A stretch of DNA of 64,000 bases from Streptomyces sp. RPA4-2 (GCF_012273515.2 NZ_CP050975.2:8308001-8372000), one strand, 5' to 3'. Positions 38,398 through 46,872 are shown, counted from the stretch's first letter. Numbers and translations are program-made. Notes: generated from the letters alone by a model not told the origin.

Positions 38398-38655
38398 AGC
38401 GAGTTCACGAAGGCGGCGAACGCTGCGGTCCTCGACCAGCTGGCCTTCGACGACGAACGCGACTTCGCCGATACGAGCCGCGGACGGATCGCCCCGCTCC
38501 CGGACGGCGGAGTGATCCGCGACGGACGCGGGGAGATCGTCTTCGACAGCACGGTCTTCGACTATGTCGACGGACCTGCCCTGGACACGGTCAATCCGAG
38601 CCTGTGGCGCCAGTCCCGCATCATCAAGCACGCCGGTCTCCTCCAGGTACTGGCG
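38398..38655 (+). pseudogene. N-terminal fragment of an alkyl sulfatase (BDS1/SdsA type)
   Basis: The frame reads TKAANAAVLDQLAFDDERDF, IAPLPDGGVIRDGRGEIVFD and DTVNPSLWRQSRIIKHAGL, the conserved start of metallo-beta-lactamase-fold alkyl sulfatases. The zinc-binding core and the rest of the enzyme (about 550 residues) are missing. Confidence 0.7.
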
Positions 38656-38779
38656 CAGAGCACTTGTTCCGCAGGTGTCGTATTCCTGGGCAGGAGGGTC
38701 CGTCAGCTCCCTCGGTACGTGGCGCTGGGCCGAGCGAATTCGCTGGTCGGCATGGGGGGCAATACGGGATGCTGCACGG

Positions 38780-39364
38780 GTGATCGAGCGAGAAGCTGCC
38801 GTTCGCGCTGTCGAAGGACAGTTGGAGCGCGACTATCAGCAGTGGCGGGCTGTGAGTGTGGACGCGATGCGGATGGCTGTGGTCCGTGTCGAGGAGCACG
38901 AACTGGTGTGGATCGTCTCCTGGCAGTCCGAGGAGTTCGTACGCACTCGGAACTCGAAGTACATGCTGATTGGTAATGGGCCGTACCTGGTCGACCGCGT
39001 GGACGGGGGACTGCATCAGATCGGCGTCGTCTCCGCGAAAACAGGGGAGTGGGAGATCGACTACCGGGTCCGGATACGTGGGCTGCCGGTGCGGACCGCA
39101 GTAGACGACCTGCACGATGCGCTCTGTGGGGTCGCCGCTACGCACGGACGCATGCACGCTGTGCGGACACTGCGCCAGAGGTTGCCGATGCTCTCGCCGG
39201 CGGAGGCCATCGAGTACGTGAGCGCGCTGCTGGACGGTGATGCGCCCGCGCGCCTCGTGGCCGTTGCCACCAACGAACTCGTGGAGTCTTTCAACCCGGT
39301 ACTTGCAGTGGAGACCATCCCGAGCGGGGCTGCGATCCGAGCCCATCAGAGACCCGAGGGATGA
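38780..39364 (+). CDS. Imm35/YrhB-like immunity domain protein
   Basis: This is about 194 residues from a GTG. The segment MAVVRVEEHELVWIVSWQSE, then MLIGNGPYLVDRVDGGLHQ, matches the Imm35 (YrhB-like) fold of small immunity proteins in toxin systems. The C-terminal part (RMHAVRTLRQRLPMLSPAEA) may be an extra helical domain. The frame is open back to 38564, but that part overlaps the alkyl sulfatase fragment. No toxin gene is next to it. Its end overlaps the convergent DUF3885 gene by 19 bases. Confidence 0.65.
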   Translation: MIEREAAVRAVEGQLERDYQQWRAVSVDAMRMAVVRVEEHELVWIVSWQSEEFVRTRNSKYMLIGNGPYLVDRVDGGLHQIGVVSAKTGEWEIDYRVRIRGLPVRTAVDDLHDALCGVAATHGRMHAVRTLRQRLPMLSPAEAIEYVSALLDGDAPARLVAVATNELVESFNPVLAVETIPSGAAIRAHQRPEG

Positions 39365-39924
39365 CTGGAAAGCCAGTCGCCATGTCGATCGCGCATCCGG
39401 TCCCGTTCCTCGGACGTGGCAAGGAAGACGTCGGCGCCACCGTCGTAGGGGTGGTGGACGCGCTGCATCCGGCTGTCGGTGATGAGGACGCCCGCCACCT
39501 TGTCATCGGCAATGTCTCGGAGCAGCTCGTCGATGCAGCCACGCCGCCAGGGCCGGCGGGCGGTGAAGAGGTGGCAGTACGTGCGGAACTCAGGGTCAGG
39601 ATCGTCCCCCACCAGCAGGCTCTGCCAATACCCCGTGACGGGTTGCGATGGCGGACCCTCGGCTTCGGTCGTCCAAAGCGGTGTGATCACATACACGTCC
39701 GCACCAGCGAACAACTCATCGAGGACGGTGTTGTAACGCTCCAGTACGACGGTGTACTCGCTCTCGTCCTCCGCGTATCGCTTTGACTCCGGCAGGCTGT
39801 GAAAACGTACCCAGACACCTCGATACGGGTCACGGAGCTTGTACCCTACTGGAGGGCAATTAGGCCAATTCTGATGCCACAGCTCCGTCAGATCCGCCTG
39901 CCCGTCTCCAGACACCCGCCGCAC
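39346..39924 (-). CDS. DUF3885 family protein
   Basis: This is 192 residues. LTELWHQNWPNCPPVGYKLR followed by VWVRFHSLPESKRYAEDESE is the characteristic start of DUF3885 proteins. Later blocks are YNTVLDELFAGADVYVIT and DVFLATSEERDRMRDRHGDW. The GTG start has GAGAGGATGA upstream. The family has no assigned function, though members are often found near toxin/immunity loci. It is transcribed against the Imm35-like gene. Confidence 0.78.
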   Translation of the reverse strand: MRRVSGDGQADLTELWHQNWPNCPPVGYKLRDPYRGVWVRFHSLPESKRYAEDESEYTVVLERYNTVLDELFAGADVYVITPLWTTEAEGPPSQPVTGYWQSLLVGDDPDPEFRTYCHLFTARRPWRRGCIDELLRDIADDKVAGVLITDSRMQRVHHPYDGGADVFLATSEERDRMRDRHGDWLSSHPSGL

Positions 39925-40074
39925 TCATCCTCTCGCATATGTACCCACCGACGTCCATGATGTCGGGTCTCACCCACGAGAGAAACCGACTTCTTAGCTG
40001 TAGCTTCGCCGGCCGCTGATGAGCCGGTCCAGTCGCGCTTGACGAATTTCGTCCAGTCCGTCGCGCTGGTCCCG

Positions 40075-40764
40075 ATGAGGGCGGCGGACGAGCAGCGCAA
40101 GGAATGGGCTGGCCTCGTTTCGCACCAGCAAGGCAAGATCGGCCGTGTGATACGTGATCCTCGTGACGATGCCGAGTTGTCGGCCCTGGTTCGTCGCTAT
40201 GTCACGCCCGGGCGGCGATATCTGAATCTCGGCGGCAGCTTGCTGCGCATGAAAAGTCCTGAGTACGACCGATTCATGCGAGACCTCTGTGAGGACGCGG
40301 GACTCATCACCCCGCATGAGATCGCCACGCTTCTTGAGGGCAGTTGGAGAGAACGGAGAACTGCGGCTTGGCTCGTAGCTGTCTCCCGCCAGACCGAGTT
40401 CCGTGAGTGCCTCGGAGAACTCCTGCTGGCCAGCGAGGTCTGCTGTGTCGGGCTGGCCTACAGCGTGGCCCTGGCCAGTTTCGGAACGGCGCGCGACGCT
40501 GATCTGCTCGCCGCCTACCTTGATCGCTACCTCTGCCGCCCTGACCTCGCTTACGACCAAACCGTCGTCATGGGCGCTCTCCAGTTCATCGACCTGAACC
40601 TTGGAGGTGGTCAAGCCGACCGCTTCCGGGAACCGGGTGGCCTATGGCAGCAGTGGCTCCAAGATGCACCTCACATGCAGGGCGACTCGGACCCCACCCC
40701 CTTCTTCTTGAGCCTCATTCGTCGGCTTTGCGCGTTCGTCGACGAATGCACCGAGGCGCTATGA
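40075..40764 (+). CDS. DUF6000 family protein
   Basis: This is 229 residues from the ATG (an in-frame TTG lies 12 codons upstream). Conserved blocks are LVRRYVTPGRRYLNLGGSLL, RFMRDLCEDAGLITPHE, LLEGSWRERRTAAWLVAVSR, RECLGELLLASEV and AAYLDRYLCRPDLAYDQ. The protein is all-helical and soluble. Function is unknown; DUF6000 proteins occur in variable actinobacterial regions. It is followed closely by an IS630 transposase relic. Confidence 0.75.
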   Translation: MRAADEQRKEWAGLVSHQQGKIGRVIRDPRDDAELSALVRRYVTPGRRYLNLGGSLLRMKSPEYDRFMRDLCEDAGLITPHEIATLLEGSWRERRTAAWLVAVSRQTEFRECLGELLLASEVCCVGLAYSVALASFGTARDADLLAAYLDRYLCRPDLAYDQTVVMGALQFIDLNLGGGQADRFREPGGLWQQWLQDAPHMQGDSDPTPFFLSLIRRLCAFVDECTEAL

Positions 40765-40814
40765 CCGCCGCATCTCGTGGTGGTCTCTCTGGACCATGGC
40801 CGCCGCCGGGACTG

Positions 40815-41306
40815 CACTCCGGTCGTGCGGGTGCGCGGCCGCGGTCCGGGCGAGTGTCGATGGCGGGCATGACCTGCTACAAGGCTGGTGAACGGGCCCG
40901 GCTGTTCTATGCGGTCCGGGAGTACAGCGGGCGCAGGGGCCAGCCGAAGGGCTTCGGCCGGCGGGACTTCCGTGATCTGATCGTCCGGTCCCGCATTCAG
41001 CTGGGTGGCCCGATCGTGTGGGCCTGGGACAACGTCCGACTGCACCTGACGAAGCCGCTGGGCGATTTCATCCACGCAAACGCCGAATGGCTCACCGTCG
41101 TTCAGCTGCCCACGTACGCGCCCGACCTCAACCCAACGGAGGGTGTGTGGTCCCTGGTCAAGCGCGACATCGGCAACCTCGCCGCCGCCGCCGCCAGCCT
41201 CAGCCAAGTCACCCGCGCGGTCAAGCGTCGGCTCAAGAAGCTCCAGTACCGGTCGGACGTGGTCGACGGCTGTCTCGCCGGCACCGGCTTGGCCCTGGGC
41301 GCGTGA
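40815..41306 (+). pseudogene. IS630-family transposase, 5'-truncated
   Basis: The surviving part starts around MAGMTCYKAGERARLFYAVR and includes the second and third catalytic residues of the DDE set, in VWAWDNVRLH and APDLNPTEGVWSLVKRDIG. The N-terminal helix-turn-helix and first Asp are gone, so it cannot transpose by itself. Confidence 0.85.
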
Positions 41307-41393
41307 CTCCTCCATGCCGGGTCCTGACTGTGTCGCGCATCCGGTGATCGGAGACGATGCAGCCCACACCAGCGCACGAAAGCGAGCAACTTC

Positions 41394-41864
41394 ATGACGG
41401 AGCCCGCTCCGATGGACCTTATCCACCTCGCCGATCCGGATGGGGACCGCTGCATCGTTCGCATCACGGGACGGTTCCAGCCGGGCGTACTGACCGGCCA
41501 CGACATCCTGCACGCGGACGTGCTGGCCTCCGCGAGTTTCGTCGACGCCCGGCTCGACCTTTACCTCTTCCAGCATGACCTGGACTCCTGGGAGCAGGAG
41601 CTGTCCAACCTGGGACCAGGCAAGACAGCCAGCATCGGCGGAGACCGCGGCCTGAGCCTCGATATCCACATGCACGAAGACGGCTGGCTGTCGATCCAGG
41701 TCAGCGACCCGGACCGCCTTACGACGCTCCTGGGAACCCGGCCCCAGGGAGACTGGATCGCCGAGCACCGCGGGCGCCTGGAACAGGTCCGGCTGACCTG
41801 GCCCCACGAAGTCATCGAGACGGCCCCAGGAGCCTACGAGTGGAGCCCCAACCGCAAGCGCTGA
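41394..41864 (+). CDS. DUF5959 family protein
   Basis: This is 156 residues. MDLIHLADPDGDRCIVRITG, VLTGHDILHADVLASASFVD, GKTASIGGDRGLSLDIHMHE and a closing ETAPGAYEWSPNRKR match a Streptomyces family known as DUF5959. It has no signal peptide or membrane segment. The beta-strand pattern resembles small binding or immunity proteins, but no function is established. It has its own ATG and sits between two transposon genes. Confidence 0.7.
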   Translation: MTEPAPMDLIHLADPDGDRCIVRITGRFQPGVLTGHDILHADVLASASFVDARLDLYLFQHDLDSWEQELSNLGPGKTASIGGDRGLSLDIHMHEDGWLSIQVSDPDRLTTLLGTRPQGDWIAEHRGRLEQVRLTWPHEVIETAPGAYEWSPNRKR

Positions 41865-41899
41865 TCACCTGATCCAAGCACCCGACAACACGCTTTCAA

Positions 41900-43400
41900 G
41901 TTCCTTACGTTGTTGGTGGGTTGATTCCGGTCACTCGTACGATCGGGAGACCCAGGGGCGCTGGGTATGGCTGTCAAGTTCATGCCGCAGGAGTGGCTTC
42001 TACTGATTGGCCGCCCGGTGTCCTGCGACGACTCGGCCACTGATTGGGATGCGCGCGGCAAGATCGCTTGGTAAGGACACGCTGGCGAGGTCGTCTGCTG
42101 GGACTCGAACAGAAACGACTCCGGAGGTGACTGTGCCTGAACTGTGGGCCGGTATGGATGCGGGCAAGGCCGAGCATCACTGCGTGGTGATCGACGCGGA
42201 GGGCCAGCGCAGACTGTCACGGCGGGTGGCCAACGACGAGACCGCGTTGATGGAAGTGATCACAGATGTCCTCGCATTGAGCGAGGGGGAGCCGGTGACC
42301 TGGGCGATCGACCTCAATGCCGGCGGGGCCGCGCTGATGATCGCCTTGCTGACCGGCAACGGGCAGCAGGTCCTCTACATTCCCGGCCGCACCGTCCACC
42401 ACGCTTCCGGCTCCTACCGGGGCGACGGGAAGAGCGATGCGAAGGACGCTTTCATCATCGCGGACCAGGCCCGCATGCGGCGCGATCTCCAGCCGCTGCA
42501 CCACGGCGACGCCATCGCCGTGGACTTGCGCATCCTCACCTCTCGCCGCCTGGACCTGGCCGCGGACCGCACGAGGGCGATCAACCGGATGCGGGCCCAG
42601 CTGCTGGGATACTTCCCGGCCCTGGAGCGGGCCTTCGACTACAGCACTTCGAAGGCGTCTTTGGTCCTGCTGACCGGCTACCAGACGCCGGCCGCTCTGC
42701 GTCGGGCTGGCAGGAACCGCCTGGCCGTCTGGTTGAAGAACCGCAAGGTCCGCAACTACAGGCTCGTCGCGGCCACCGCTGTCGAGGTCGCCGAGGCCCA
42801 GCACACTGCCGTTCCCGGAGAGAAGCTGGCCGCAGCCGTCGTGGCCAGGCTGGCGAGGGAGGTGATGGCCCTGGACGAGGAGATCGCCGAGACCGACGCC
42901 CTGGTCGAGGGCCGGTTCCGCGACCACCCGCACGCCGAGGTCATCCTGAGCATGCCCGGCATCGGCTCCGTCCTGGGCGCCGAGTTCATCGCCCACACCG
43001 GCGGCGACATGCGCGTATTCGGCACCGCCGACCGTCTCGCCGGTGTCGCCGGCCTGGCGCCCGTCCCGAAGGACTCGGGACGGATCAGCGGCAATATGCA
43101 CCGACCTCGTCGCTACTGCCGTCGCCTGATGCGGGTCTTCTACATGTCCGCCCAGGTCGCGGCCCGATGCTGCCCAGTCTCCAAGGCGTTCTACGAACGC
43201 AAGAGGGCCGAGAAGAAGACCCATAAGCAGGCCGTCATCGCTCTCGCACGCCGCCGCCTGAACGTCCTGTGGGCACTCCTACGCGACGGTCGTCTCTTCG
43301 AGGGCAGCCCGCCGTTGCGCGCTGCCAACCTTGGCTGAGGTAGCTACCATCAGTCACGCGCCAGGCGTTGACAACCACATTGGGAATCAGTAGCTGCCGA
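41900..43400 (+). mobile_element. IS110-family insertion sequence
   Basis: A single intact IS110 transposase gene lies between about 230 bases of left and 60 bases of right noncoding sequence. IS110 elements lack clear inverted repeats, so the ends are approximate. The left noncoding part is large enough for the bridge RNA that IS110 transposases are known to use. Confidence 0.65.
42133..43338 (+). CDS. IS110-family transposase (DEDD recombinase)
   Basis: This is 401 residues. The RuvC-like DEDD domain shows D9 in AGMDAGKAEHH, D60 in TWAIDLNAGG (Asp where many relatives have Glu), and D102 and D105 in KSDAKDAFIIADQAR. The C-terminal transposase_20 domain includes MPGIGSVLGAEFIAHTGG, DRLAGVAGLAPVPKDSG and the serine-containing region beyond. 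The GTG start is preceded by GGAGGTGA; the frame is open to 42007 but the added part is the element's noncoding end. The gene is full length and probably active. Confidence 0.9.
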   Translation: MPELWAGMDAGKAEHHCVVIDAEGQRRLSRRVANDETALMEVITDVLALSEGEPVTWAIDLNAGGAALMIALLTGNGQQVLYIPGRTVHHASGSYRGDGKSDAKDAFIIADQARMRRDLQPLHHGDAIAVDLRILTSRRLDLAADRTRAINRMRAQLLGYFPALERAFDYSTSKASLVLLTGYQTPAALRRAGRNRLAVWLKNRKVRNYRLVAATAVEVAEAQHTAVPGEKLAAAVVARLAREVMALDEEIAETDALVEGRFRDHPHAEVILSMPGIGSVLGAEFIAHTGGDMRVFGTADRLAGVAGLAPVPKDSGRISGNMHRPRRYCRRLMRVFYMSAQVAARCCPVSKAFYERKRAEKKTHKQAVIALARRRLNVLWALLRDGRLFEGSPPLRAANLG

Positions 43401-43514
43401 CCGGCTGACGCGAGCCGGATCATCGGCGTCCGTGGCTGGGGCCTGTCCGACGGGTCGTGTGGGCAGGCCAGAGTGCCTTGACTTAGTGGTTGCTGCTGAA
43501 CGAAGGAAGTCAAT

Positions 43515-43795
43515 TCAGTCGATCCGGCCCTCCGCATCGGCGTCGGTCTGGACGGCCCGCAGGATTCTCTCCCACGTGCAGTCCGCCGACCACCTTCGAT
43601 GACGATCGTGAACCGTCTTCCAGCTACCGAACCAGGGAGGCAGGTCCCGCCGAGGGAGACCGGTCCGCTGCCGGAACAGAATCCCGTTGATCAAACGACC
43701 GTGGCATTGCCAGCGTCCACCCCACCCACGACTCGCTTAAGCAAGTGCGGCTCCAGCCGAGCCCACTCTTCATCGGAGAGATCCCCCCGCCCCAT
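43515..43795 (-). pseudogene. IS5-family transposase fragment (DUF4096 part)
   Basis: The N-terminus MGRGDLSDEEWARLEPHL is followed, after a two-base scar GCTTAAGC at 43735, by the rest of the domain: GRLINGILFRQRTGLPRRDL and KTVHDRHRRWSADCTWERIL. Replacing the scar by GCCGGC restores the family reading LPASRGWGG. The fragment ends at about residue 93, before the DDE catalytic part. Confidence 0.8.
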
Positions 43796-43964
43796 GACCC
43801 ACGGAACGAGTTTCCAACCGAAGCGTCACACGGCCCATCGGACACGACCTAGCCGACGTGGACGCGGGGTCGTTTGCCTCATGTCGGACAGGCCCTGCAG
43901 CATCCACGCCCGTAAGCGGTGAACGTCTCGGCCAGCCCTTGCCGTCGCTGTCGGGAGAGGTGTT

Positions 43965-44326
43965 TCAGGCGTGAGTGCGCAAGGTCATGTCGTACGCCGT
44001 CTCGCGGCTGTCCTGGGCGACCGTGATGCGGACGAGGAGGACCTGCGCCTCTGGAGGCGGGGCGGGCCGGCCGGTGAGGGAACCTTCGGTGCGGATTCCG
44101 TCAGGGCTCGGGCCGTAGGCGCCGCCCAGTCGAGGTATTCGTTGCCCAGGTCGTCCTTCGCCTCCAGGAAGGGCAGAAAGGGGGGCGCGGCGCTGTCGGC
44201 GTCGGGCACGGCCGGAGTGATCGAGTAGTGGATGGTGAAGGAGTCGTCCTGCAGTTTCAGTTTGCGGATCGTCAGCTCGTAGCCGCCGTCGAGGATCGGC
44301 AGGGTGAGGAGGGGAGCCCTGGTCAC
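43965..44326 (-). CDS. Small conserved protein, frameshifted by one missing G
   Basis: Read literally the frame stops at 43985 with an Arg/Ser-rich tail. Adding one G near 44123, in the run after CTCGACTGG, gives a 120-residue protein with a sensible end: GGAYGPSPDGIRTEGSL, PPPEAQVLLVRITVAQDSRE and a stop at 43965. The N-terminus LLTLPILDGGYELTIRKLKL and SFTIHYSITPAVPDAD is beta-rich. Function is unknown to me. It is last in an apparent four-gene leftward operon with a GNAT, bL37 and SDR gene. The missing base may be a sequencing error or a real mutation. Confidence 0.65.
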
Positions 44327-44378
44327 TTCGGATCTCTTTCCTGCGCGCGGTGTCTGGGGCCGTGCGGTGGTGTGGCTT

Positions 44379-45155
44379 CTATGCGGTGAGGCGGTCGTGC
44401 CGCGTGGGACTTCCCGTCACGTAGTGGACGTACTCGCGCTCCAGTCGGAAGCCGGCGGTCCAGGCGAGCAGGCGACTGGGGCGGTTGTCGCGGGAGCAGG
44501 ACCAGCTCGGGGTGTGGCCGCGGGCCGCGATGTCCGTGCACAGGGCGGTGACGCAGGCGATGGCCAGGTGTTCGCGCCGGTGCTCGGGGACCGTGACGCA
44601 GGCGATGTCCTCGTATCTGCTGCTCAGGAGGTGGGCGCAGGCGACGGCGAGGATGTGGTCCTTGTGGAACGCGGCCCAGCCGAGACCGGAGGCCGCGAGA
44701 GCGGTCGGTCCGCCCCATGTGCCGTGGATCCAAGCTGTGTCAGTGCCGAGTTCGGCGAGGGCCGGGGCGTGCTCGGGCGTCAGCCGTCGCAGCGTCACGC
44801 CCCAAGGGAGACGGGGTGTGGAGGTGGGCGATGTGCGTTGGGTGTACACCATGCGCTCCCACGGGATGACCTGGTCGAATGCGGTGCCGAGGGCGGGGAG
44901 GAAGCGGTCGGGTGCGTCGATGCAGCAGTCGGCCAGCGGCGTGAGGTCCCCGGCGGTGAGGGCATCCGGGTCACCGCGCAGCAGGGCGTGGTCACCGCAG
45001 CGTACGGCGACGGTGCGTGGGTGCACCGCCCGGTCGGCCCACCATTGCCCGGTTCCGGTCGCCAGGGCGTGTTCGGCGAGGGCGGCGGGGCCGGGCGCCG
45101 CGGCGGGGAACCACCGGGAGAGGGCGGGAAGTTGGCGGGGGAGGAGTTGGATCAC
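44379..45155 (-). CDS. GNAT family N-acetyltransferase
   Basis: This is about 258 residues. The N-terminal half is a variable substrate domain. The C-terminal GNAT core has ILAVACAHLLSSRYEDIACV (strand 4), then VPEHRREHLAIACVTALCTD (the acetyl-CoA loop region), and SWSCSRDNRPSRLLAWTAGF (late helix), ending REYVHYV. The arrangement resembles FR47-like acetyltransferases. The GTG at 45155 has AAAGG upstream; a GTG at 45170 is also possible. The acceptor is unknown. A ribosomal-protein gene lies just upstream in the same operon, so a ribosomal substrate is possible but speculative. Confidence 0.78.
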   Translation of the reverse strand: MIQLLPRQLPALSRWFPAAAPGPAALAEHALATGTGQWWADRAVHPRTVAVRCGDHALLRGDPDALTAGDLTPLADCCIDAPDRFLPALGTAFDQVIPWERMVYTQRTSPTSTPRLPWGVTLRRLTPEHAPALAELGTDTAWIHGTWGGPTALAASGLGWAAFHKDHILAVACAHLLSSRYEDIACVTVPEHRREHLAIACVTALCTDIAARGHTPSWSCSRDNRPSRLLAWTAGFRLEREYVHYVTGSPTRHDRLTA

Positions 45156-45214
45156 GGGGTTGCCTTTCACTGGGTCGGGGCGACCCCGGTGTGTGGTGGG
45201 GTCGCCCCTGGGGC

Positions 45215-45292
45215 TCAGCTCTGACCGGCCTTGCGGCCGTGGTTCGCCTTCTTCTTGCGGCGGGCCCTCTTCTTGCGGGCGCGCTTCGACAT
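45215..45292 (-). CDS. Small ribosomal-type protein bL37
   Basis: This 25-residue protein begins MSKRARKKRARRKK and contains KANHGRK, closely matching the tiny actinobacterial 50S protein bL37, whose mycobacterial form has the same KRxRKKR start and ANHGK motif. It is almost all basic residues, as expected for rRNA binding. The ATG at 45292 has GGAG nine bases upstream; an in-frame ATG two codons earlier is possible. It lies 31 bases downstream of an SDR gene and upstream of a GNAT gene, all leftward. Confidence 0.8.
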   Translation of the reverse strand: MSKRARKKRARRKKKANHGRKAGQS

Positions 45293-45323
45293 GGGCATCA
45301 ACTCCATGGTGTGGAAGAGAAGT

Positions 45324-46142
45324 TCAAGCGGTGCGGCCGACGAGCAGGTCGGCGAGTCTGTTGAGGCGTTTGACCGTGCGGTCCTCGGTGGCGGCCGGGG
45401 CCGGTTCGACGCGTTCGGCGCGGTCGTAGTAGGCGCCGTTGACGATCTCGACGGCCGGGTCGCAGAGGCGTACCACGTTCGTCGCGCCCTCGGCCGGCGT
45501 GACGCCTTCGTGCGCGTACAGGGGCATCAGTGCCGTGTCGCAGATGCCGGGGTGGACGGAGACCGCGGTGACGCGGGGGTCGGCGGCGAAGACGGTGAGC
45601 GCCAGTTGCGACTGGGCGTAGGCGGCGAGCCGGGAGTAGCGGCGGGCGCGGTTCGGGTCGTTCCACTGGATGTTCGCGGTGCGGTGCAGGGACGACGAGA
45701 CGTTGACGACCCGGCCGCCGGGGTCGCTGGTGAGTGCCGGTTCCAGCAGGCACGTCAGGAGGTAGTGGGCGAGGAAGTTGACCTGGAAGGCGATCTCGTT
45801 GCCGTCTGTGGTGACGGTGTGCCGCTCGGGCGCCGCGATGCCCGCGTTGTTGACGAGGACGTCGAGGTGCGGGTGCTCGGCGACGACACGGTTCGCCAGG
45901 GACTCGACCTCGTCGAGGTGGGTGAAGTCGGCGGCGAAGGGGCGGAGTCGGGCGGCGTCGATGCCCACCGTGGCGACCAGGCGGTCGGCAGCGGCGCGCG
46001 CCTCCTCGTCGGTGCGGCCGTGCAGCAGCACGGTGGTACCGCGTTCGGCGAGCTGCCGGGCGGTCTCCAGGCCGATGCCGGAGGTGGCCCCCGTGACGAG
46101 GACGGTGCGGCCGGGAAGAGGGGAGAGATCGTGGTCAGACAT
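45324..46142 (-). CDS. SDR family oxidoreductase with altered catalytic Lys
   Basis: This is 272 residues. The nucleotide-binding motif TGATSGIGLETARQLAERG lies near residue 18 and VLVNNAGIA near 95. The active-site serine is in VVNVSSSLHR. The catalytic Tyr is Y175 in AAYAQSQLAL, but the Lys expected four residues on is Q179. The family is close to retinol-dehydrogenase/WWOX-like SDRs that act on hydrophobic substrates. Loss of the Lys may reduce activity. It is the first gene of a leftward operon with bL37, GNAT and a small protein. Confidence 0.85.
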   Translation of the reverse strand: MSDHDLSPLPGRTVLVTGATSGIGLETARQLAERGTTVLLHGRTDEEARAAADRLVATVGIDAARLRPFAADFTHLDEVESLANRVVAEHPHLDVLVNNAGIAAPERHTVTTDGNEIAFQVNFLAHYLLTCLLEPALTSDPGGRVVNVSSSLHRTANIQWNDPNRARRYSRLAAYAQSQLALTVFAADPRVTAVSVHPGICDTALMPLYAHEGVTPAEGATNVVRLCDPAVEIVNGAYYDRAERVEPAPAATEDRTVKRLNRLADLLVGRTA

Positions 46143-46453
46143 GGTCCATCCGGGGTTGTGGGCACGTCGGCGGCCCCTGCGCGGGGACGCCGAACATGTG
46201 CGGATACGAAGAACGGGACGCCGGAACGAATCACGGCGCCCCGAGGGCTACGGACGACGCGTCGGCGTCAGCGGAGAGCGGACGCGGGCGTTGCCGGGCA
46301 GCGAGGCGCACAACGGGCCGCGCCGGGACTCGGCGGCCGGTCGAAGAGAAGCCATGCGCTGTTCACGGGTCCCATGGAACCCGTCCCGCAAGTCCCGGAC
46401 AAGCACAACTCCCCTTCTCTGACGCGCCCCTGACGTGCCCAGACCCCCTCTTG
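46143..46453. other. Region without a recognisable gene
   Basis: This is the promoter side of the SDR operon followed by GC-rich sequence without a convincing frame, ending at a terminator hairpin. Confidence 0.5.
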
Positions 46454-46484
46454 ACGGGCTCCGCACGCCAGGGGGAGCCCGTCA
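46452..46484 (-). terminator. Terminator hairpin after the kdpB remnant
   Basis: GACGGGCTCC and GGAGCCCGTC form a ten-base stem overlapping the stop of the kdpB fragment, read leftward and followed by a purine-rich run. Confidence 0.65.
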
Positions 46485-46605
46485 TCCCAGCTCGGGCACT
46501 GTGGAGATCAGCAGGTCGATCAGCTTGATGCCGATGAAGGGCGGGACGAGTCCGCCGAGGCCGTACAGCAGGAGGTTGCGCAGCAGCTTCCTGCGGGCCT
46601 TCCAC
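46482..46605 (-). pseudogene. kdpB: C-terminal fragment of the potassium-transporting ATPase KdpB
   Basis: The last residues RKLLRNLLLYGLGG and PPFIGIKLIDLLIS match the final membrane helix of KdpB, which in E. coli ends with the very similar [20 protein letters not shown]. Nothing else of the roughly 680-residue pump is present; upstream the strand runs into a nitroreductase remnant. This is a relic of a kdp operon. Confidence 0.7.
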
Positions 46606-46649
46606 CCCGGATCCGTGGCGCGTCCGCGACGCCCGCGCAGTTCGGCGGT

Positions 46650-46727
46650 GTCCCTGAACCCGCCGCCCAGGACCTGCTGTTCCGCGAGGCCCGCACCGCG
46701 AACACGTTCACCGACGAGCCGGTGACT
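46650..46727 (+). pseudogene. N-terminal fragment of a nitroreductase
   Basis: The reading PAAQDLLFREARTANTFTDE followed by PVT is the characteristic start of RutE-type nitroreductases. It stops at an ISL3 fragment on the other strand. Confidence 0.6.
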
Positions 46728-46730
46728 GCG

Positions 46731-46872
46731 GCGCCTGACCTGCGAGAGCATCTTGTTGGCGAGCTGACGATGTGGAAGTGGTCCACGACCACGACGGTGC
46801 CCGGGAGCCCGGTGCACGGCGGCCCGGTAGGTGGTGGACAGGCCGATCGCGACGTACCGGATGTTCTTTCTC
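46731..46872 (-). pseudogene. ISL3-family transposase fragment
   Basis: In shifting frames the strand reads YVAIGLSTTYRAAVHRA, GTVVVVDHFHIV and QLANKMLSQVRRR. The second contains the DHFH motif around a catalytic Asp of ISL3 transposases. Only some 45 residues survive. Confidence 0.65.
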
